Part shown: positions 6,026 to 10,226 of the stretch, piece after piece
Layout of the letters: each line of letters starts with the position of its first letter
How positions within the stretch are numbered: position 1 is the first letter of the stretch
From: Betaproteobacteria bacterium
GTDB lineage: Bacteria; Pseudomonadota; Gammaproteobacteria; Burkholderiales; Rhodocyclaceae
Reading direction: 5' to 3'
Length of the DNA: 10,226 nucleotides
NCBI GenBank assembly: GCA_028868235.1
Contig: JAGWUW010000057.1
Location: forward strand, 1-10,226
Made by a program: the position numbers and the translations under genes
Notes under the pieces: generated by a model
Told to the model about the DNA's origin: nothing
Database searches by the model: none
The model's input: the letters and a program-made list of their open reading frames with translations, nothing else

Positions 6026-6055
6026 TTGATGCAAAAGGGTTTTCTCGCTTAGAAT
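6026..6055 (+). promoter_or_regulatory. Sigma-70-type promoter of the rpsU-yqeY-dnaG-rpoD operon
   Basis: TTGATG (6026-6031) and TAGAAT (6050-6055) are 18 bases apart and point toward rpsU. Expected start is near 6062, giving a leader of about 84 bases. The -35 box abuts the opposing tsaD -10 box (6016-6021), so the two divergent promoters interlock. Confidence 0.6.
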
Positions 6056-6064
6056 GTTTGGCTC

Positions 6065-6140
6065 TCCGCAAACCAGCGGAAACAATTTTGCGCGCACTGC
6101 CGTTTACTTGACCTGGCAGGCGCCTAACGGAAGGGGGTGA
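6065..6140 (+). promoter_or_regulatory. Structured rpsU leader ending in an extended Shine-Dalgarno
   Basis: Two hairpins can form in the predicted leader. The first is TCCGC/GCGGA (6065-6069 with 6076-6080). The second is a 9-bp stem with one bulged A: GCGC-A-CTGCC (6092-6101) with GGCAG-GCGC (6115-6123). Nine bases later AAGGGGGTGA (6131-6140) differs at one position from AAGGAGGTGA, the complement of the 16S rRNA 3' end, and the mismatch can wobble-pair. Five bases separate it from the ATG. Such a leader could mediate feedback by bS21 or respond to free ribosomes; this is inferred. Confidence 0.5.
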
Positions 6141-6145
6141 TTTAT

Positions 6146-6358
6146 ATGCCGAACATTCGTGTCAAGGAAAACGAGCCGTTCGAAGTGGCCATCCGCCGCT
6201 TCAAGCGCACCGTCGAAAAGACTGGTCTCCTGACCGAGCTGCGCGCCCGTGAGTTTTACGAAAAGCCCACCGCCGAGCGCAAGCGCAAGTTGGCCGCTGC
6301 CGTTAAACGCCACCACAAGCGTATCCGCAGCATGACCCTGCCGCCGAAGCTGTACTAA
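6146..6358 (+). CDS. rpsU: Small ribosomal subunit protein bS21
   Basis: Basic 70-residue protein of the 30S platform, near the 3' end of 16S rRNA, where it helps initiation. The sequence opens [20 protein letters not shown] and continues with the conserved [25 protein letters not shown] segment and a lysine/arginine-rich end ([20 protein letters not shown]), the standard family layout. ATG at 6146 is preferred over an in-frame GTG at 6137, which lies inside the Shine-Dalgarno. It is the first gene of the macromolecular-synthesis operon and is followed by an intrinsic terminator, so most transcripts may carry rpsU alone and give bS21 in excess over primase and sigma factor. The strong ribosome site fits the high demand for a ribosomal protein. 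Confidence 0.98.
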   Translation: MPNIRVKENEPFEVAIRRFKRTVEKTGLLTELRAREFYEKPTAERKRKLAAAVKRHHKRIRSMTLPPKLY

Positions 6359-6376
6359 TCAAGTACGCATCGCCGT

Positions 6377-6419
6377 AAAAAGAGCCGCCAGCCTTCAACC
6401 GCCGGCGGCTTTTTTCTTT
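6377..6419 (+). terminator. Intrinsic terminator/attenuator between rpsU and yqeY
   Basis: AGCCGCC (6383-6389) pairs with GGCGGCT (6404-6410), and the upstream A-run (6378-6381) can extend the stem into the T-run (6411-6415), followed by CTTT. The loop is 14 bases. It lies inside the operon, where E. coli also has a terminator between rpsU and dnaG, so partial readthrough is likely. On the minus strand the A-run before the stem could make it bidirectional. Confidence 0.8.
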
Positions 6420-6440
6420 GTTTTTGCCCAAAAGCACACC

Positions 6441-6887
6441 ATGAGCCTCAAAGCACGCATTACCGAAGACATGAAGGCCGCCATGAAGGCCAAGGAAGCG
6501 GCCAAGCTGTCCGCCATCCGCCTGCTCACCGCCGCCATCAAGCAGAAGGAAGTCGACGAGCGAATTGAACTCGACGACGCCGCTGTTGCCGCCGTCATCG
6601 AAAAGCTGGTCAAGCAGCGCAAGGACAGCGTGACCCAGTACGAAGCCGCCAATCGCCAGGATCTGGCCGACATCGAGAAGGCCGAGATCGAAATTCTGTC
6701 CGCCTACCTGCCGGAAAAGATGAGCAGCGAGGAAGTCGCTGCCGCCGTCGCCGCCGCCGTTGCGCAAACCGGCGCCAAGGGCCCGGCCGACATGGGCAAG
6801 CTGATGGGCGTCCTCAAGCCGCAACTCGCCGGCAAGGCCGATATGGCCGAGGTGTCCAAGCTGGTCAAAGCCGCTCTCGCCGGCTAA
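6441..6887 (+). CDS. GatB/YqeY domain-containing protein
   Basis: A 148-residue helical protein of the YqeY family, related to the C-terminal tRNA-binding domain of GatB, the amidotransferase subunit. The sequence opens MSLKARITEDMKAAMKAKE, followed by LSAIRLLTAAIKQKEVDER and the QYEAANRQDLADIEKAEIEILSAYLP core, where IEKAEIEILSAYLP is a family hallmark. The second half is alanine-rich and ends with the KGPADMGKLMGVLKPQLAGKADMAEVSKLVKAAL motif region typical of the family. Its biochemical role is not established; a tRNA-related function is inferred from the homology. It sits between rpsU and dnaG, as in many non-enteric proteobacteria, after the internal terminator. No Shine-Dalgarno is obvious before ATG 6441. 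Its stop is 9 bases before the dnaG start and in the same frame. Confidence 0.93.
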   Translation: MSLKARITEDMKAAMKAKEAAKLSAIRLLTAAIKQKEVDERIELDDAAVAAVIEKLVKQRKDSVTQYEAANRQDLADIEKAEIEILSAYLPEKMSSEEVAAAVAAAVAQTGAKGPADMGKLMGVLKPQLAGKADMAEVSKLVKAALAG

Positions 6888-6896
6888 ACCCACACA

Positions 6897-8633
6897 GTGA
6901 TCCCGGAGTCGTTCATCCAGGATTTGCTGGCCCGGGTCGACATTGTCGACCTGGTGGATAGCTACGTACCGCTCAAGAAGGCTGGCGCCAACTACGCTGC
7001 CTGCTGCCCCTTCCACAACGAAAAATCGCCCTCCTTCACGGTCAGCCCGACCAAGCAGTTCTACCACTGCTTCGGCTGCGGCGCACACGGCACGGCCATC
7101 GGCTTCGTCATGGAATACCAGGGCATGGGCTTCATCGACGCCGTCAAGGACCTGGCCAGCCGCGCCGGCATGACGGTGCCGGAAAGCGAAGGACGCGGCT
7201 TCCATGACGAAAAGCCGGGCCAGACGCGCACCCTGATTGAGGTCATGGCGCGTGCCGCCGCCTACTACAAGGCGCAGCTCAAGGCCTCGCCGCGCGCCAT
7301 TGAGTACTGTAAGAAACGGGGACTCTCGGGCGAAGTGGCCGCTCGCTTTGGCATCGGCTACGCACCGGATGGCTGGCAGAATCTGGAAGCGGTTTTCCCC
7401 GATTACAACGCCGACGAACTGAAGGTCGCCGGCCTGATCATCGAAAACGAGGCCGGCCGCCGCTATGATCGTTTCCGTGACCGGCTGATGATTCCCATCG
7501 TCAACCCGAAGGGCGAGATCATCGCTTTCGGCGGCCGCATCATCGACCAGGGCGAGCCGAAATACCTGAACTCGCCGGAAACTCCGCTCTTCGAAAAGGG
7601 CCGCGAACTATTCGGCCTGCCGCAGGCCCGCCAGGGGCTGCGCGAGACGAATACCGCCATAGTTACCGAAGGCTACATGGACGTCATCGCGCTGTCGCAG
7701 AACGGCGTCGGCAACGCCGTCGCGACACTCGGCACGGCGACAACACCAACCCACGTGCAGAAACTACTGCGCCAGGTCGACCGCATCGTTTTTTCCTTCG
7801 ACGGCGACAACGCCGGCCGCAAGGCTGCTTGGCGCGCCCTCGAAAACGCTCTGGAAGCATTGGCCGACAATAAACAGATCGGCTTCGTTTTCCTGCCCGC
7901 CGAGCATGACCCGGACAGCTTCATTCGCGAATTCGGAAAACCAGAATTCGACCGCCTGGTGGCCCAGGCCATGCCACTCTCTGACTTCCTTCTGCGCGAA
8001 CTGGCGCAGCGCTGCGACCTGACCAGTTCGGAAGGCAAAGCCCGGCTGATCTACGAAGCCAAGCCGCTGCTCCTCAAGCTGCCGACACCGCTGCTCCGCC
8101 TACAACTGGTCAAGCGCCTGGCCGAGGCCAGCGGCTTCGCCCAGCCTGAAGTCGAACGCCTGTGCGAACTCAAGTCCTACACCCCGGCACCGCCAGCCAA
8201 GGCCAAGCGCACGGCCCCGTCGCTGACCCGCAACCTGTTGCGCATCGTGCTGCACAAGCCGCAACTGGCCCGCCGCCTACCGATTGCGCTGCTGCCTGAC
8301 ACTCCGGAAAGACCGGCCTTGGCCCGTCTGCATCAGCTCATTTCGGCCAGTCAGGAAACGGCAAGCTACCCTGTTTTGCGCGAACAACTACGCGGACTGC
8401 CCGAAGAAGGCATCATCGAGCACGCCGCTTCGGAACTTCTTGGCCTGCCATTTGACGAAGAAGGCGCGGACACCGAATTCCGCGACACGTTGGAAAAGCT
8501 CCAGGAAGGTAACCAAAAGCGCGCCTTCGACGAGCTTCAGATGAAAGCGCAGCAATTCGGTGTCGCCGGCCTGAGTGCTGCAGAAAAACAGGCTTACATT
8601 CAGTTCCTTACCACCAAGGCCAATCGTAGCTAA
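6897..8633 (+). CDS. dnaG: DNA primase DnaG
   Basis: Primase that makes the RNA primers for Okazaki fragments and works with the DnaB helicase. The 578-residue length is normal. An N-terminal CHC2 zinc ribbon has Cys37, His40, Cys58 and Cys61 (CPFHNEKSPSFTV and YHCFGCG). The catalytic core includes FRDRLMIPI and GEIIAFGGRII (about 193-216) and the TOPRIM fold with VTEGYMDV (Glu258, Asp262) and FSFDGDNAGRKA (Asp302, Asp304). The region after about 430 is the helical DnaB-interaction domain, less conserved. The start is GTG 6897: an in-frame stop (the yqeY TAA at 6885) lies four codons upstream, and MIPESFIQDLLARVDIVDLV is the family opening. No Shine-Dalgarno precedes it, so translation probably depends on ribosomes finishing yqeY, which would keep primase scarce. 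Confidence 0.98.
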   Translation: MIPESFIQDLLARVDIVDLVDSYVPLKKAGANYAACCPFHNEKSPSFTVSPTKQFYHCFGCGAHGTAIGFVMEYQGMGFIDAVKDLASRAGMTVPESEGRGFHDEKPGQTRTLIEVMARAAAYYKAQLKASPRAIEYCKKRGLSGEVAARFGIGYAPDGWQNLEAVFPDYNADELKVAGLIIENEAGRRYDRFRDRLMIPIVNPKGEIIAFGGRIIDQGEPKYLNSPETPLFEKGRELFGLPQARQGLRETNTAIVTEGYMDVIALSQNGVGNAVATLGTATTPTHVQKLLRQVDRIVFSFDGDNAGRKAAWRALENALEALADNKQIGFVFLPAEHDPDSFIREFGKPEFDRLVAQAMPLSDFLLRELAQRCDLTSSEGKARLIYEAKPLLLKLPTPLLRLQLVKRLAEASGFAQPEVERLCELKSYTPAPPAKAKRTAPSLTRNLLRIVLHKPQLARRLPIALLPDTPERPALARLHQLISASQETASYPVLREQLRGLPEEGIIEHAASELLGLPFDEEGADTEFRDTLEKLQEGNQKRAFDELQMKAQQFGVAGLSAAEKQAYIQFLTTKANRS

Positions 8634-8636
8634 GTT

Positions 8637-8646
8637 GTGGTAAAAT
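8637..8646 (+). promoter_or_regulatory. Candidate internal promoter for rpoD (extended -10)
   Basis: GTGGTAAAAT, an extended -10 box just after the dnaG stop, identical to the tsaD element. Any -35 would lie in the end of dnaG and is not recognisable. Expected start is near 8653, giving rpoD a leader of about 27 bases independent of the operon promoter. Confidence 0.5.
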
Positions 8647-8666
8647 CTACGGTTTTCTCGAATTCT

Positions 8667-8687
8667 ATGGATCGCATTCATGGCTAA
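8667..8687 (+). other. Six-codon ORF overlapping the rpoD start
   Basis: ATG at 8667 opens a frame coding MDRIHG and stops at TAA 8685-8687, five bases past the A of the rpoD ATG, in a different frame. Neither start has a visible Shine-Dalgarno. It may be chance, or it could couple to or compete with rpoD initiation. Confidence 0.25.
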
Positions 8688-10226
8688 GGCAAAAGACACC
8701 GCTAAGGAAGCCCCGAAGGCTCGCATCAGCAAGGCCAAGGAAAAGGCCGCCGAAAAGGCGCTGCTGCAAGGCCAGATGGCTGAAACTCCGGAACCGCTCG
8801 ATGCCGAAGCGCGCAAGATGCGCCTCAAGGCGCTGATCAAGCTAGGCAAGGAGCGCGGCTACCTGACCTACGCCGAGATCAACGACCACCTGCCGGACGA
8901 CGTCGTCGATGCCGAGTCCATCGAAGCGATTATTTCGACCTTTAGCGAAATGAGCATCCAGGTCTTCGACGAAGCCCCGGCTGCCGAAGACCTGCTGATG
9001 TCGGACAATGCCGTCGCTGCCGCTGACGACGAGGAAGTCGAAGCACAAGCCGAGCAGGCGCTGTCTACGGTCGACTCCGAATTCGGACGCACTACAGATC
9101 CTGTCCGCATGTACATGCGTGAAATGGGCTCGGTCGAACTCCTCACCCGCGAAGGCGAAATCGAGATCGCCAAGCGCATCGAGGAAGGCCTCAAGCACAT
9201 GATCCAGGCGATCTCCGCCTGCCCGACCACCATCGTCGACATTCTCGACATGGCCGCCAAGGTCGAAACCGACGAAATGCGTATCGACGAACTGGTCGAT
9301 GGCCTGATCGACCCGAACGCCGTCGAGGAAGCTCCTGCCGCTGAAATGCCGGAAACCGACGAAGACGAGGATGAGGAAGGCGACGAAGAAGGCGAAGGCG
9401 GCGGCGGTGCCGCTTCGGCTTCCTTGCTGCAACTGAAGACTGACGCCCTCGAGCGCTTCAAGGTCATCAAGGGCATCCACGCCAAGATGCAGAAAGCGCT
9501 GTCCAGCAAGGGTTCGCAGGACAAGACCTATCTCAAGCTGTTGCAGCAATTGTCCGACGAGCTGATGAATATCCGCTTCACCTCGCGCTCCATCGAGCGC
9601 CTGTGCGACAGCGTGCGCGGCATGGTCGAGCAGGTGCGCGGCTGCGAGCGCAAGATCCAGCAAATCTGCGTGGACCGCGTGAAGATGCCGCGCCCGCACT
9701 TCATCCAGTCCTTCCCGGGCAACGAAATCAACCTCGACTGGGCCGATGCCGAAGTGGCGGCCGCTCCGAAAACCTACGTCGCCATCCTGACCCGCAACGC
9801 CCCGGACATCAAGGAAGAGCAGAAGAAGCTGCTCGCCCTGCAGGACCGTATCGGCATCTCGCTGAAGGAACTGAAGGACATCAACAAGCAGATGTCCACC
9901 GGCGAAGCCAAGGCCCGCCGCGCCAAGCGCGAAATGACCGAAGCCAACCTGCGTCTGGTCATCTCGATCGCCAAGAAGTACACCAACCGTGGCTTGCAGT
10001 TCCTCGACCTGATCCAGGAAGGCAACATCGGTCTGATGAAAGCGGTCGACAAGTTTGAATACCGCCGCGGCTACAAGTTCTCGACCTATGCCACCTGGTG
10101 GATCCGTCAGGCCATCACCCGCTCCATCGCGGACCAGGCCCGCACCATCCGTATCCCGGTGCACATGATCGAAACCATCAACAAGATGAACCGCATCAGC
10201 CGCCAGCACCTGCAGGAGTTCGGCTT
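8680..10226 (+). CDS. rpoD: Housekeeping RNA polymerase sigma factor RpoD (sigma-70), C-terminus outside window
   Basis: Primary sigma factor that directs RNA polymerase to -35/-10 promoters. The first 515 codons are visible without interruption. A Lys/Ala-rich start (residues 1-30) is followed by region 1.1 (about 46-105, [20 protein letters not shown]), then region 1.2 ([20 protein letters not shown], 140-159), and a long non-conserved insert of primary sigma factors with an acidic, glycine-rich stretch at 226-243. Region 2 begins near [18 protein letters not shown] (417-434) and includes the core-binding [14 protein letters not shown] and the -10 melting helix [21 protein letters not shown] (459-479). 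Region 3 begins with [15 protein letters not shown]. Regions 3.2 and 4 lie beyond the edge. ATG 8680 is preferred because it gives the normal family N-terminus. It closes the rpsU-yqeY-dnaG-rpoD order, 46 bases after dnaG. Confidence 0.98.
   Translation, partial: MAKAKDTAKEAPKARISKAKEKAAEKALLQGQMAETPEPLDAEARKMRLKALIKLGKERGYLTYAEINDHLPDDVVDAESIEAIISTFSEMSIQVFDEAPAAEDLLMSDNAVAAADDEEVEAQAEQALSTVDSEFGRTTDPVRMYMREMGSVELLTREGEIEIAKRIEEGLKHMIQAISACPTTIVDILDMAAKVETDEMRIDELVDGLIDPNAVEEAPAAEMPETDEDEDEEGDEEGEGGGGAASASLLQLKTDALERFKVIKGIHAKMQKALSSKGSQDKTYLKLLQQLSDELMNIRFTSRSIERLCDSVRGMVEQVRGCERKIQQICVDRVKMPRPHFIQSFPGNEINLDWADAEVAAAPKTYVAILTRNAPDIKEEQKKLLALQDRIGISLKELKDINKQMSTGEAKARRAKREMTEANLRLVISIAKKYTNRGLQFLDLIQEGNIGLMKAVDKFEYRRGYKFSTYATWWIRQAITRSIADQARTIRIPVHMIETINKMNRISRQHLQEFG

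Noticed and set aside
5031..6029. 332-codon open frame on the plus strand across tsaD
   Set aside because: It is antisense to tsaD, whose motifs are complete, and has no ribosome site or recognisable domain.
6009..6071. Longer tsaD frame starting at 6071
   Set aside because: The added 21 residues are unlike TsaD proteins and would cover the rpsU and tsaD promoters.
8842..10209. 455-codon open frame on the minus strand across rpoD
   Set aside because: It is the complement of an intact sigma-70 gene; the Asp/Leu/Gly/Val-rich composition is typical of antisense frames in GC-rich DNA.
1..10226. Mobile element, phage, CRISPR or defence system
   Set aside because: No transposase, integrase, terminal inverted repeats, repeat-spacer pattern or known defence domain is present; nearly all genes are housekeeping or stress-response.

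Overview
The window is GC-rich chromosomal DNA of a betaproteobacterium. The protein sequences and gene order look most like the Rhodocyclales (Dechloromonas/Azonexus type), but that is a judgement from memory, not a search. It carries 13 supported coding regions, two of them cut by the window ends (folB on the left, rpoD on the right). I see no tRNA, rRNA, insertion sequence, CRISPR array or phage gene.

Left part (1-929): folB (folate synthesis, minus strand) and plsY (first acyl transfer of phospholipid synthesis, plus strand) start back to back from a 67-base gap. Middle part (927-4849): a LysR-type regulator gene ends 6 bases from plsY and is divergent from a small membrane-protein gene. 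After a terminator comes a peroxide-defence cluster: a 30-codon ORF with a very strong Shine-Dalgarno, a monofunctional haem catalase (katA), a 2-Cys thiol peroxidase (tpx) and a small cupin. Right part (4974-10226): tsaD (tRNA t6A37 synthesis, minus strand) is divergent from the macromolecular-synthesis operon rpsU-yqeY-dnaG-rpoD, which links ribosomal protein bS21, a GatB/YqeY-domain protein, primase and the housekeeping sigma factor.

The outer genes are a classic proteobacterial neighbourhood. The middle block sits between plsY and tsaD, the same interval that holds ttdR-ttdA-ttdB-ttdT in E. coli K-12, so this gap may be a recurrent insertion point. KatA would remove high hydrogen peroxide, Tpx low peroxide and organic peroxides; the promoter-proximal sequence suggests, but does not prove, an OxyR-like activator.

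No clearly new system is visible. The most interesting items are regulatory or small: the 30-codon ORF with a leader hairpin ahead of katA, a tsaD promoter placed so that its mRNA could be leaderless, a structured rpsU leader ending in an almost perfect anti-Shine-Dalgarno complement, and a six-codon ORF overlapping the rpoD start.
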